Below, piece by piece: positions 1-8,128 of a stretch of DNA of 64,000 nt; the first letter of the stretch is position 1, and every line of letters starts with the position of its first letter. Below the pieces are notes generated by a model. It had not been told where the DNA came from, did no database searches, and saw only the letters and a list, made by a program, of their open reading frames with translations. Source of the stretch: Streptomyces endophytica (lineage in GTDB: Bacteria > Actinomycetota > Actinomycetes > Streptomycetales > Streptomycetaceae); assembly GCF_026153355.1 (NCBI RefSeq), contig NZ_CP110636.1:372001-436000 (forward strand), given 5' to 3'. A program made the translations under genes and the position numbers.

Positions 1-927
1 GTCCATCATCAACCCGTTGTGCAGCAGCGGCGCGTACGCGTGCGCCACGCTGTCCGAGATGATCTGCCGCCCCGGATCGGTGACCTCCCACTCCGACCCG
101 TCGAGCAGCGCGAACAGCCGCCCCAGCCCGTCCAGCAGGACGTAGCCGTAGGTACCGGAGTAGGCGACCCAGGTGTGCTGCACGAACGAGCCGTCGGCGT
201 AGAGCCCGTCGCCCTCGCTGACGTACGGGAACACCGGCGAGAGGGCGTCCCGGGCCAGTGCGATCTTGGCGGGCGCCCGGCCGAGGATGCCGCGCAGGGC
301 GACCACCCGGCACAGGTCGACGCGGTTGGCGCCGGTGCTGGTGCCGGTGTAGTCGCCGAGCATCGTGTCCGGCACGAAGTGGTCGACGGCGGCGAGGCAG
401 CGCCCGCGCAGTTCCTCGGTCAGCCCGCCCGGCAGCCGCTCCGCCACGAACACCAGCGTGTCGAGGAGAAGCCTCGGACTGCCGATCTGCCACTCCCACC
501 AGTTGCCGTAGCGGGTGGTACCGGGGTGGTAGACGGTGTCGTCCAGATGCGCGAGTCCTCGGCGGACGGCGTCGGCGAGGTCCGGGTCACCGGTGTGCCC
601 GGTCCCGGGCTGGGCGCAGGCCTGGGCCATCGTGTTCAGCCGGCCGTAGCTCTGGGTGATGCCGGAGGGCGGGTCGTACGGGCAGTCCGGCCACAACGAG
701 CCCGCGGCCGGCCGCATGCTCGCCAGGAACCCGGCGGCGAGTGCGCCGGTCTCCCGCAGTACGGCCGCGTACGGCGGGGCGTCCGGGTCGAACCCGGTCC
801 CGAGTGAGAGCTCGCACCAGCGGCGCCGTAACGGGGCGTACGGGTCCTCGGCCCCGTACGCGACCGGCCCCGCGAGCCCGCAGGCGCTCACGGCGGACAA
901 CGTGAGAAAGCCTCTGCGCTTGAGCAC
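1..927 (-). CDS. Polysaccharide lyase family 8 (hyaluronate/xanthan lyase-like), 3' end outside window
   Basis: Reading from a GTG at 927 the frame stays open to base 1 (309 codons), so the gene is cut by the window edge. The start carries a twin-arginine export signal (KRRGFLTLSA followed by a short hydrophobic stretch), so the product is probably secreted through Tat. The motif NWWEWQIGSPR and, further on, DGSFVQH with YSGTYG are hallmarks of the alpha/alpha-toroid catalytic domain of PL8 lyases; the His and Tyr of the latter are the expected catalytic residues. PL8 enzymes cleave uronic-acid polysaccharides by beta-elimination. Which substrate (hyaluronate, chondroitin or xanthan) cannot be told from this part. 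The start codon is uncertain because no strong ribosome binding site precedes it. Repeat element A lies directly upstream. Confidence 0.85.
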   Translation of the reverse strand, partial: MLKRRGFLTLSAVSACGLAGPVAYGAEDPYAPLRRRWCELSLGTGFDPDAPPYAAVLRETGALAAGFLASMRPAAGSLWPDCPYDPPSGITQSYGRLNTMAQACAQPGTGHTGDPDLADAVRRGLAHLDDTVYHPGTTRYGNWWEWQIGSPRLLLDTLVFVAERLPGGLTEELRGRCLAAVDHFVPDTMLGDYTGTSTGANRVDLCRVVALRGILGRAPAKIALARDALSPVFPYVSEGDGLYADGSFVQHTWVAYSGTYGYVLLDGLGRLFALLDGSEWEVTDPGRQIISDSVAHAYAPLLHNGLMMD

Positions 928-949
928 GCTTGTAGCATCCCCACGTTCT

Positions 950-1502
950 TGCGGTGCCTACCACGTACCCGTCTGTCCCGCCGCGGTTGTTGCTCGCCTT
1001 TGCGCTTTGCGGCGCCCCGCACGTACCCGTCTGCGGCGTCGCGGGGCTTGCTCGCCGTTGCGCCTGGCGGCGGGCGTGGTGTGTCGGGTGCGGTGCCGGC
1101 CCTCCAGACTTCGTCCTCCGGTCCAGCCCCTCCCGTGAGGGGGAGTTTCCAAGCTGGTTGGGGGCGGGCCTGGTCTGCTGCCTGCGAGCACGTGGGCATT
1201 ACGTGCACCCCCACCACCGTTTCCTTCCCCCTCACGGGAGGGGACGGGCCGGAGGGGCCGGTTGTGTGGGCTTCGCTTCCAAGGGCTCAATAAAGAGCGA
1301 AGGCGGAGCGCAGCGGAGCGTAAAGCGTCAGCAGTCCACACAACCGGCCCCGGAGGCCCGTCACCGCACCCACCACAACCCAGCCCGCCGCAGGCGCAAC
1401 GGCGAACAACAACCGCGGCGGGACGGCCAAGTACGTGGGAGGCGCCGCCAAGCGCGCAACGGCGAACAACAACCGCGGCGGGACGGCCAAGTACGTGGGG
1501 GG
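950..1502. repeat. Palindromic intergenic element, copy A
   Basis: This gene-free stretch is a structured element. The left arm holds two units of about 58 nt (anchors CACGTAC at 962 and 1020). The right arm holds two related units in inverted orientation (anchors GTACGTG at 1431 and 1491, period 60). The arms flank a core of about 300 nt. The core contains its own inverted repeats: CCCTCCCGTGAGGG near 1129 against CCCCCTCACGGGAGGGG near 1227, and GGCCGGTTGTGTGG near 1257 against CCACACAACCGGCC near 1337. The right arm stops three bases short of the cimA stop codon and the left arm starts just upstream of the lyase gene. A second copy lies at 21588-22090. Copy A carries an extra insert of about 49 nt at 1270-1318 that copy B lacks. 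Open frames through it have no support as genes. Confidence 0.85.
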
Positions 1503-3143
1503 TTACTCCTGCGGCTCGACCCCGGCCCGCAGCAACCCGTACGCGTACGCGTCGTCCAGTGCCTGCCAGGACGCCGCGATGACGTTTTCCGCTACGCCGA
1601 CCGTGGACCATTCGCCGCGGCCGTCGCTGGTGGAGACCAGGACGCGGGTGATGGAGCCGGTGCCGAGGGCGCCTTCCAGGATGCGGACCTTGTAGTCGAC
1701 GAGTTCCATGTGGGCGAGCTGCGGATAGATCCGCTCCAGGCCCACCCGCAGCGCGCGGTCGAGGGCGTTGACCGGGCCGTTGCCCTCCGCGGTGGCGACG
1801 ATCCGCTCACCCTTGGCCCACAGCTTCACGGTCGCCTCGTTGGCGTGCGTGCCGTCGGGGCGGTCCTCGACGATCGCCCGCCAGGACTCGACGGTGAAGT
1901 AGCGCAGGGACTTGCCGCGGACCTCCTCGCGCAGCAGCAGTTCGAAGGAGGCGTCGGCCGCCTCGTACGTGTAGCCGGCCAGTTCGCGTTCCTTGACGCG
2001 CTCGACGACCCGGCCGACCAGCGCGCGGTCGCCGCCCAGGTCGATGCCCAGTTCCTTGCCCTTGAGCTCGATGGAGGCGCGGCCGGCCATGTCGGAGACC
2101 AGCATCCGCATCGTGTTGCCGACCAGTGCCGGATCGATGTGCTGGTAGAGGTCCGGGTCCACCTTGATCGCGGAGGCGTGCAGACCGGCCTTGTGGGCGA
2201 AGGCGGAGACACCGACGTAGGGCTGGTGGGTGGAGGGGGTGAGGTTGACGACCTCGGCGATGGCGTGCGAGATCCGGGTGGTCTCGGCGAGCTTGCCCTC
2301 GGGCAGCACCTGGCGGCCGTACTTGAGCTGCAGCGCGGCGACGACCGGGAAGAGGTTGGAGTTGCCGACCCGCTCGCCGTAGCCGTTGGCGGTGCACTGG
2401 ACGTGCGTGGCGCCTGCGTCCACCGCGGCGAGGGTGTTGGCGACCGCGCAGCCGGTGTCGTCCTGGGCGTGGATGCCGAGCCGGACGCCGGTGTCCGCGA
2501 GGACGGTCCGGACGACCGCGGTGACCTGCGCGGGAAGCATCCCGCCGTTGGTGTCGCAGAGCACCACGACATCCGCACCGGCCTCGCCGGCCGTGCGGAC
2601 GACCTGCTTGGCGTAGACCGGGTCCAGCGCGTACCCGTCGAAGAAGTGCTCGCAGTCGAGGAAGACCCGGCGGCCCTGGGACCGGAGGTAGGCGACGGTG
2701 TCCCGGACCATCGCGAGGTTCTCCTCCGGGGTGGTGCGCAGCGCCAGTTCGACGTGTCCGACGTGGGACTTGGCGACCAGCGTGATGATCGGGGCCCCGG
2801 AGGCCAGCAGGGCGGCGACCTGGGCGTCGTCCTCGACGCGGACGCCGGCCTTGCGGGTGGCGCCGAACGCGACCAGCTGGGCGTGCCGGAAGTCGATCTC
2901 CTCGCGGGCGCGCTGGAAGAACTCGGTGTCCCGGGGGTTGGCGCCGGGCCAGCCGCCCTCGATGAAGCCCACGCCGTACTCGTCGAGGTGCCGGGCGATG
3001 GTCAGCTTGTCGGCGACGGTGAGGTTGATGCCCTCGCGCTGCGCACCGTCGCGGAGGGTGGTGTCGAAGACGTGGAAGTCGTCGGGCACCGCGCCGGCGG
3101 GACGGGGGGCGGGCGACGGGGAGGCTTGAGGTGCGTCCGTCAT
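1503..3143 (-). CDS. cimA: Citramalate synthase (CimA, 2-isopropylmalate synthase-like)
   Basis: Encodes 546 aa. The HMGL-like TIM-barrel begins with FDTTLRDGAQREG at about residues 26-38 and contains HAQDDTGCAVANTLAAVDAG and the HKAGLHASAI motif. The C-terminal third matches the LeuA-type allosteric domain. The opening (DTTLRDGAQREGINL then EYGVGFIEGGWPGANPRD) is characteristic of the CimA branch rather than LeuA. This enzyme condenses pyruvate and acetyl-CoA to (R)-citramalate, feeding 2-oxobutyrate and isoleucine synthesis independently of threonine; the C-terminal domain normally senses the end product. The ATG at 3143 was chosen because AGGAG lies about 12 nt upstream and the 72 codons before it read through a terminator hairpin. 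A leader peptide and attenuator lie upstream. LeuA activity cannot be excluded. Confidence 0.93.
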   Translation of the reverse strand: MTDAPQASPSPAPRPAGAVPDDFHVFDTTLRDGAQREGINLTVADKLTIARHLDEYGVGFIEGGWPGANPRDTEFFQRAREEIDFRHAQLVAFGATRKAGVRVEDDAQVAALLASGAPIITLVAKSHVGHVELALRTTPEENLAMVRDTVAYLRSQGRRVFLDCEHFFDGYALDPVYAKQVVRTAGEAGADVVVLCDTNGGMLPAQVTAVVRTVLADTGVRLGIHAQDDTGCAVANTLAAVDAGATHVQCTANGYGERVGNSNLFPVVAALQLKYGRQVLPEGKLAETTRISHAIAEVVNLTPSTHQPYVGVSAFAHKAGLHASAIKVDPDLYQHIDPALVGNTMRMLVSDMAGRASIELKGKELGIDLGGDRALVGRVVERVKERELAGYTYEAADASFELLLREEVRGKSLRYFTVESWRAIVEDRPDGTHANEATVKLWAKGERIVATAEGNGPVNALDRALRVGLERIYPQLAHMELVDYKVRILEGALGTGSITRVLVSTSDGRGEWSTVGVAENVIAASWQALDDAYAYGLLRAGVEPQE

Positions 3144-3247
3144 GCGGTCTGGCTCCTGTCGGGTTCTCGGTCTACCGGAATAACCGGTGCCACCGCCCCT
3201 CCATGCTCCCTCGCGCTCCGCCTCCGGTGGGGTGTGGGCCGGAAACG

Positions 3248-3273
3248 AAAAAACCTCTCGCGGGTGCGAGAGG
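3248..3273 (-). terminator. Attenuator hairpin in the cimA leader
   Basis: On the minus strand CCTCTCGC - ACCC - GCGAGAGG is followed directly by six T residues, a textbook intrinsic terminator and a rarity in this genome, where most hairpins lack a T-run. It sits between the Ile-containing leader ORF (ends 3331) and the cimA start (3143), so it would stop transcription before cimA unless prevented. A competing hairpin (CGTAC...GTACG near 3304-3322) lies between leader and terminator. Confidence 0.8.
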
Positions 3274-3330
3274 TCTGCGCGCGGGTCTGGGACGACGGTG
3301 GCCGCGCCGTACTCGGGTCGTACGGGGCGG

Positions 3331-3366
3331 TCACTGCGGACCGGCGCGCCTGCTGCCAATAATCAT
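3331..3366 (-). CDS. Putative cimA leader peptide MIIGSRRAGPQ
   Basis: An 11-codon ORF begins ATG ATT ATT, with two consecutive isoleucine codons of the ATT type, which is rare in this GC-rich genome. Its stop lies about 58 nt before the T-tailed hairpin that precedes cimA. The layout (short ORF with codons for the pathway product, then a terminator, then the biosynthetic gene) matches transcription attenuation. In-frame GTG codons a few codons upstream would extend it (VLSFAMII...). No clear ribosome binding site is visible, so the exact start is unsure. This is inference from arrangement, not demonstrated. Confidence 0.55.
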   Translation of the reverse strand: MIIGSRRAGPQ

Positions 3367-3428
3367 GGCGAACGAGAGCACGGTCCGCAGTGTGCCATAT
3401 CGGACGCACCGTGCACCCGACGGTCTCA

Positions 3429-4816
3429 CTATGCGGGCGGCGTGTCCACGGCGGCCCAGCGGCGGAGCGCGGCGGTGGCCCGGGCGCGGTCCCCGGCGAC
3501 AGCTGGGCGAACCGCACGAGGTGGCCTGTGTGCGGGGCCAGGTAGACGTGGGCGTCACGGCTGCCGGGGCCGGTACGGAACGGTTCCGCCCGGGTGGGGT
3601 CGTTCTCGCCGTAGACGAAGAGCAGCTCGCTGCCGTGGTGCCGCACCCAGCGGTCGATGTCGGGCATGGCCCGCGGCTGGAAGCGCATCGGGATGTGCCG
3701 CGGTACGAGGGTGCGGATCTGCTGGATTCCGGGGTAGCGCAGCATTCCGGCCAGCTGCGGGGCGGCCCGCGCGGTCATGCCGAGCTGGGTGCCCAGCTGG
3801 TAGAAGGACGCGGTGACCAGGGAGACGTAAGGGTCGGTGTAGCCCTGGAGGCCCATCACCCCGTCGAACCAGGTGTAGAGCGCCGCACCGGTCGCGGAGC
3901 GCCCGGGGATGCGGCGGCAGCCCGCCTCGCCCTGCCCCATCCAGAAGCGCTCCGGCAGCATCAGCGTGGTGAATTCCAGCAGCCGGTCGGCGCTGCCGAC
4001 GATGTGCAGGGTGTCGCCGTGGGCGGCGGCGGAGCGGGCGATACGGCCCGCCGTCTCCGTCCTGCGGGCTCCCAGCAGCTCGCGCTGGACCGCGGTGAGC
4101 GCACGGCGGCAGGCGGGGCTGCCGACCCGCTCCAGGAAGCGGTCCTCGGCGGCGCCGTCCCGGACGTCGGTGATGTTGGGCGCCGAGTACACCACCGAGC
4201 CGGCCACGTCGTGCGGGTAGAAGCGCCGGTGGTAGAGGGCGGCCATACCGCTCTTGCTGCCACCGGTGGAGATCCAGGCGGCGCGGTAGACCGTCTTGAG
4301 GGCCTGCACGATCCGGTGGTGGTCGCTCGCCGCCTGCCAGATGTCGAGCTTCGACCAGTCGGTGGGGTGGGGCGTGGAGGTGCCGAAGTAGCGGTGCTCG
4401 ACGCTGATCTGGTTGCTGTCGAGGATCTCGGTCGGCTCGGTGCGCAGGCCGGGGTCCTGGTAGTCGAGGTCGTAGCCGTTGGTGTACAGCACCATCGGCC
4501 GGTCGGTGGCGCGGTGCAGCAGGAACAGCCGCTGCTCGAAGCTGCCCCGGTCGGGGTGCCGGTGGTCGACGGGCTGGCGGTAGCGCAGTTCCAGCGCGCG
4601 GTAGCCGGCCGGGGCGGGGTTCTCCTTGACCACCCGCATGCCGGGTATGGCCGAGAGCCGGGCGGAGAGGTCGTCGGCGGCCGGGCGGGCGGCCTCACGG
4701 GCGGCGGCCGGCCGGCCCTCGGCGGGCCGGGCCATCGCTGCGGACGGGGCCGTGGCGCCCGAGGTCAGCAGCCCCGTCAGCAGCAGCGGTATGAGGAGGT
4801 GCCTGGCTTTCTTCAT
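3429..4816 (-). CDS. Secreted S37-family tripeptidyl/prolyl aminopeptidase, C-terminal frameshift
   Basis: Starts at ATG 4816 with a Sec-type signal (MKKARHLLIPLLLTGLL...SAAMA). The body has ELRYRQPVDH, STGGSKSGMAALYHRRFYP (nucleophile Ser), VYGENDP (Asp) and APHTGHL (His), the catalytic set of the Streptomyces PS-10 / S37 aminopeptidases, which remove tri- or tetrapeptides from extracellular proteins and proproteins. After HLVRFAQLSPG the reading frame runs into a long unnatural tail. Adding one base to the four-C run at 3491-3494 restores LSPGDRARATAALRRWAAV and a stop at 3429, as expected for the family. Read uncorrected, the frame continues to 3140 over the cimA leader. A hairpin at 4868-4895 separates it from the MFS gene. 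Family call is firm; whether the frameshift is real is open. Confidence 0.85.
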
Positions 4817-4867
4817 GTCTCCAGCCAAGCCGCCGGGGGCCGGGGCGCGGATCCCCCGGAGACGGGA

Positions 4868-4895
4868 ACGGCCTCCCCCGGGCAGGGGAGGCCGT
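4868..4895 (-). terminator. Hairpin terminator after the MFS transporter gene
   Basis: ACGGCCTCCCC pairs perfectly with GGGGAGGCCGT across a six-base loop (11-bp stem, no T-run). It lies 18 nt past the MFS stop codon and upstream of the S37 peptidase start, so it most likely ends the upstream transcript. Confidence 0.75.
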
Positions 4896-4913
4896 GGCCG
4901 GGCGGGCGTGGGC

Positions 4914-6242
4914 TCAGTCGGCGACGGGCTGCCGGCCCGGCGTCCGCGCGGCACCGGAGGGTGCCCCGGTGCCGACCCGGTGCAGATCGATGGTCCGGGT
5001 CTCCCGCATGGTGATGTAGACGATCAGCGAGACCGCGGCGCAGCCCGCCACGTACCAGTAGTAGCCGGACTCGATGCCGCCGTTCTTGAACCACAGGGCG
5101 ACGTACTCCGCGGTGCCGCCGAACAGCGCGTTGGCGATCGCGTAGGGCAGGGCGACGCCCAGGGCGCGGATGCCGGTGGGGAACAGCTCGGCCTTCACAC
5201 AGGCGTTGATCGAGGTGTAGCCGGTGACCACGACCAGCGCCAGCAGCGACAGCCCGAGCGCCGGCCAGAAGCTGCCGGCGTGCTTGAGCAGCATCATGAT
5301 CGGCACGGTCAGGAAGGTCGACCCGACCGCGAAGGTGATCAGCAGCGGCCGCCGCCCGATCCGGTCCGACAGCTTGCCGGCGAACGGCTGCAGGCACATG
5401 AAGAGGAACAGCGCGCAGAAGCTGACCAGCGAGGCGGTCGGCTTGGCCATGCCGGCGCTCTGCGAGAGGTACTTGGTCAGGTAGGTCGTGTACGTGTAGT
5501 AGGCGACGGTGCCGCCCATGGTGAGGGCGATGACCAGGAACGCCTCGCGCTTGTGGGCCAGCAGCGCCTTGATCGTGCCGCGCTCGGGGTCGGCCTGGGC
5601 GCCCTCGTCGTGGGCGTAGACCTCCGTCTCCAGCATGTTGCGCCGCAGGTAGAAGACGATCCCGGCGCCCAGCGCGCCGACGATGAACGGGATCCGCCAG
5701 GCCCAGCTGTGCAGCGCGTCCTCGGACAGGGTGCGCTGGAGCACGATCTGCAGCCCGAGGCCCAGCAGCTGGCCCGCGGTCATCGACACGTACTGGAAGC
5801 TGGAGGCGAAACCGCGCTGCCCTTCGGCGGACGCCTCGGTCAGGTAGGTGGCGCTGGCCGCGTACTCCCCGCCGACCGAGAGGCCCTGCAGCATCCGGGC
5901 GAGGAGCAGTACGGCGACCCCGCCGTAGCCGGCGGCGGCGTACGTGGGCGCGATCGCGATCAGGATCGCCGAGGCGGACATCAGGGTGACGGTGAGCGTC
6001 AGGGCGGCCTTGCGGCCCTTGCGGTCGCCGATCCGGCCGAGCAGCCAGCCGCCGACCGGCCGCATGAAGAAGCCGACGGCGAAGATCCCCATGGTGTTCA
6101 TGAGGTTCGCCGTGTCATTCCCCTTGGGGAAGAACGCATCCGCGAAGTACACCGCGAAGCTGGCGTACACGAACCAGTCGAACCACTCGACCATGTTGCC
6201 GGCCGAGCCGACCCAGATCTTCTTCCATTGCTCTCGTCCCAT
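4914..6242 (-). CDS. MFS transporter, metabolite:H+ symporter (KgtP/ShiA-like)
   Basis: 442 aa with about 12 hydrophobic segments. The N-terminus GNMVEWFDWFVYASFAVYF, the loop motif GRIGDRKGRKAAL between TM2 and TM3, and RMLQGLSVGGEYAAS are signatures of the metabolite:H+ symporter family that imports carboxylates such as 2-oxoglutarate, shikimate, proline or betaine. The second-half loop SDRIGRRPLL is also intact. The substrate is not determined by sequence alone; its position behind the TetR/agmatine deiminase/urease-like operon (128 nt gap) suggests it may import a related nitrogen or carbon compound. Located in the cytoplasmic membrane. Confidence 0.88.
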   Translation of the reverse strand: MGREQWKKIWVGSAGNMVEWFDWFVYASFAVYFADAFFPKGNDTANLMNTMGIFAVGFFMRPVGGWLLGRIGDRKGRKAALTLTVTLMSASAILIAIAPTYAAAGYGGVAVLLLARMLQGLSVGGEYAASATYLTEASAEGQRGFASSFQYVSMTAGQLLGLGLQIVLQRTLSEDALHSWAWRIPFIVGALGAGIVFYLRRNMLETEVYAHDEGAQADPERGTIKALLAHKREAFLVIALTMGGTVAYYTYTTYLTKYLSQSAGMAKPTASLVSFCALFLFMCLQPFAGKLSDRIGRRPLLITFAVGSTFLTVPIMMLLKHAGSFWPALGLSLLALVVVTGYTSINACVKAELFPTGIRALGVALPYAIANALFGGTAEYVALWFKNGGIESGYYWYVAGCAAVSLIVYITMRETRTIDLHRVGTGAPSGAARTPGRQPVAD

Positions 6243-6370
6243 AGCCGATCACGGTCGCGGACCGGTCGGCCTTCGGCAAGGGAGCGCACGGCAACGATCG
6301 GGCGTATTTGCGTGCGTTGTGGTCGCGGGGCGGCGCGCGTGGCCGGCCGCGGGTCGACGTGCGCGGTCGG

Positions 6371-6988
6371 CTACGGACGCGGGACGCTGAGGGATTCGTC
6401 CAGGAAGTCCCGTATGTGGTCGCGGACCTGTTCCCGGTCGGTGCCGGGCAGGCCGACGACGAGGTGGGTGCCGAAGCCGTCGAGCAGGGCGCGGGTGCGG
6501 GTGGCGAAGCGTTCGGCGTCGACGGGGCGGAACTCGCCCTTGGACGCGCCCTCGACGAGGAGCGCCACCAGGTCGCGGTGCCAGGCGAGTTCGAGTTCCA
6601 GCTGGCGTTCGCGGGTCTCGTCGTCGGCGTTCTGGGAGCGGTTCCAGACCTCCAGCCAGAGGGTCCAGCGCGGGTCGCGGTGGCCCTGGGGGAGGTAGAG
6701 GTCGATCAGTGCGTCCAGCCGCTCGCGGGCCGGGACGCGGCGGGAGAGGGCGGCCCGGCGCTCGGCGCCGAGCTGCTCCTCGCTCCACTGGAGGGTCTGC
6801 AGCAGCAGCTCGTCCTTGGTCCCGAAGTAGTACAGGATGTGGCCGCTGCTCATGCCGACCTCGCGGCCCAGGCCCGCCATGGTCAGCCGGTCCAGGCCCT
6901 CCGCGGCGATGGTGGCCATCGCCGCGGCCAGGACCTGCTCGCGGGGCTGGTTGAGCCGGCGCCGGGGACGGCGCACGGGACCGGGCAC
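6371..6988 (-). CDS. TetR-family regulator (BetI-like C-terminal domain)
   Basis: 205 aa. The N-terminal helix-turn-helix is clear (VLAAAMATIAAEGLDRLTMAGLGREVGMSSGHILYYFGTKDELLL, about residues 19-63). The C-terminal part (WTLWLEVWNRSQNADDETRER...) resembles BetI-type ligand domains. The gene is the fourth in a same-strand series after ureAB, ureC and agmatine deiminase (36 nt behind the last), so it is probably the local repressor of that operon. Its likely operators are the three TTAGAGC...CTCTAA-type palindromes at 10539-10653 upstream of ureAB; that link is inferred, as is the ligand. Confidence 0.88.
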   Translation of the reverse strand: MPGPVRRPRRRLNQPREQVLAAAMATIAAEGLDRLTMAGLGREVGMSSGHILYYFGTKDELLLQTLQWSEEQLGAERRAALSRRVPARERLDALIDLYLPQGHRDPRWTLWLEVWNRSQNADDETRERQLELELAWHRDLVALLVEGASKGEFRPVDAERFATRTRALLDGFGTHLVVGLPGTDREQVRDHIRDFLDESLSVPRP

Positions 6989-7024
6989 GGGGACCTCCGG
7001 GTCGGCTGGTCGGGGCCTGGGGGA

Positions 7025-8065
7025 TCAGGCCTTCGGCTGCTGCTGGGTGATGCAGTGGATACCGCCACCCGCTGCGAAGATCGTACGGGCGTCCACGAGC
7101 GTCACGGTCCGCCCGGGGAACAGCCGGCGGAAGATCGCGGCCGCCTCCTCGTCCCGCGGGTCGTCGAAGGCGCACAGCACGATGCCGTCGTTGCACTGCA
7201 GATGGTTGATGTACGAGTAGTCCACCAGCTCGCCGTCCTCCTCGATGACGGTCGGCGCGGGGATCTCCACCACCTCCAGCTGACGGCCCTTGGCGTCGGT
7301 GGCGGCGCTCAGCAGCTTGACGATCTCGTTGCAGATGGCGTGGTCGGGATGGTCCGGGTCCGGCTGGGTGTGGACCATGACGACGCCGGGGCGGGCGAAG
7401 GCGGCGACGATGTCGACGTGGCCGCGGGTGCCGAACTGGCCGTAGTCGGCGGCGAGGCCGCGGGGCAGCCAGATCGCCTTGGTGGTGCCGAGGTGGGCGT
7501 GGATCTCCGCCTCGACCTCTTCCTTGGTGTGGTCGGGGTTGCGGCCCGGGTCGAGCTGGACGGTCTCGGTGAGCAGGACCGTGCCCTCGCCGTCGACGTG
7601 GATGCCGCCGCCCTCGTTGACCAGAGGGGTGGCGTAGCGGCGGGCCCCGGCCAGCGCGCCGACCTGCTCGGCGATCTTCTCGTCGAGGTCCCAGCGGGCC
7701 CACTCCTGGGCGCCCCAGCCGTTGAAGACCCAGTCGGTGGCGGCGAGGTTGCCCTTGCCGTCGGTGAGGAAGGTCGGGCCGATGTCGCGCATCCAGGCGT
7801 CGTTCAGCGGCCGTTCGACCAGCTCGATGTCGTCGCCGAGCAGCTCGCGGGCGCCGGCCAGCTGGCCGGGGCCGGCGACGACGGTGACCGGCTCGTACCG
7901 CCGCACCGCACGGGCGACCGCGGCCCACGCCCGGCGGGCCTCGGCCAGCGTCTCGCCGCCCTCCTCACCGAAGGTGAAGTTGGGGCCGGGCCAGGCCATC
8001 CAGGTGCGCTCGTGCGGTGCCCACTCCGGGGGCATGGCGAAGCCGTCGGCGACGGGAGTGTTCAT
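7025..8065 (-). CDS. aguA: Agmatine deiminase
   Basis: 346 aa of the peptidyl-arginine-deiminase-like fold. Recognisable blocks are MPPEWAPHERTWMAWP at the N-terminus, RPLNDAWMRDIGPTF, NEGGGIHVDGEGTVLLTE, and the C-terminal GGGIHCITQQQP that carries the catalytic Cys. The enzyme hydrolyses agmatine to N-carbamoylputrescine and ammonia. ATG 8065 was chosen over an in-frame ATG at 8098 because AAGGA sits just upstream and homologues begin near MPPEW. It follows ureC by 63 nt and precedes the TetR gene by 36 nt, so it is probably cotranscribed with both. N-carbamoylputrescine is a ureido compound, which may tie it to the urease-like neighbours. Confidence 0.92.
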   Translation of the reverse strand: MNTPVADGFAMPPEWAPHERTWMAWPGPNFTFGEEGGETLAEARRAWAAVARAVRRYEPVTVVAGPGQLAGARELLGDDIELVERPLNDAWMRDIGPTFLTDGKGNLAATDWVFNGWGAQEWARWDLDEKIAEQVGALAGARRYATPLVNEGGGIHVDGEGTVLLTETVQLDPGRNPDHTKEEVEAEIHAHLGTTKAIWLPRGLAADYGQFGTRGHVDIVAAFARPGVVMVHTQPDPDHPDHAICNEIVKLLSAATDAKGRQLEVVEIPAPTVIEEDGELVDYSYINHLQCNDGIVLCAFDDPRDEEAAAIFRRLFPGRTVTLVDARTIFAAGGGIHCITQQQPKA

Positions 8066-8128
8066 GTGGGGTCCTTGGGAGGGAGCCGGTGCGGTCAACG
8101 GACACCGGTGTGGTCGGAAAGCGGTGGG

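Noticed and set aside
1054..1500. CRISPR array reading of the repeated units in elements A and B
   Set aside because: Units are about 58 nt, inverted between arms, with no repeat/spacer alternation and no cas genes nearby.
954..3362. An 802-codon plus-strand open frame covering repeat element A and the antisense of cimA
   Set aside because: It has no RBS, no recognisable domain, and its codon pattern is that of the complement of cimA; high GC keeps such shadow frames open.
3367..3420. Promoter for the cimA leader (CACACT as a -10 near the leader start)
   Set aside because: No acceptable -35 at the right distance, so I could not support a specific promoter.
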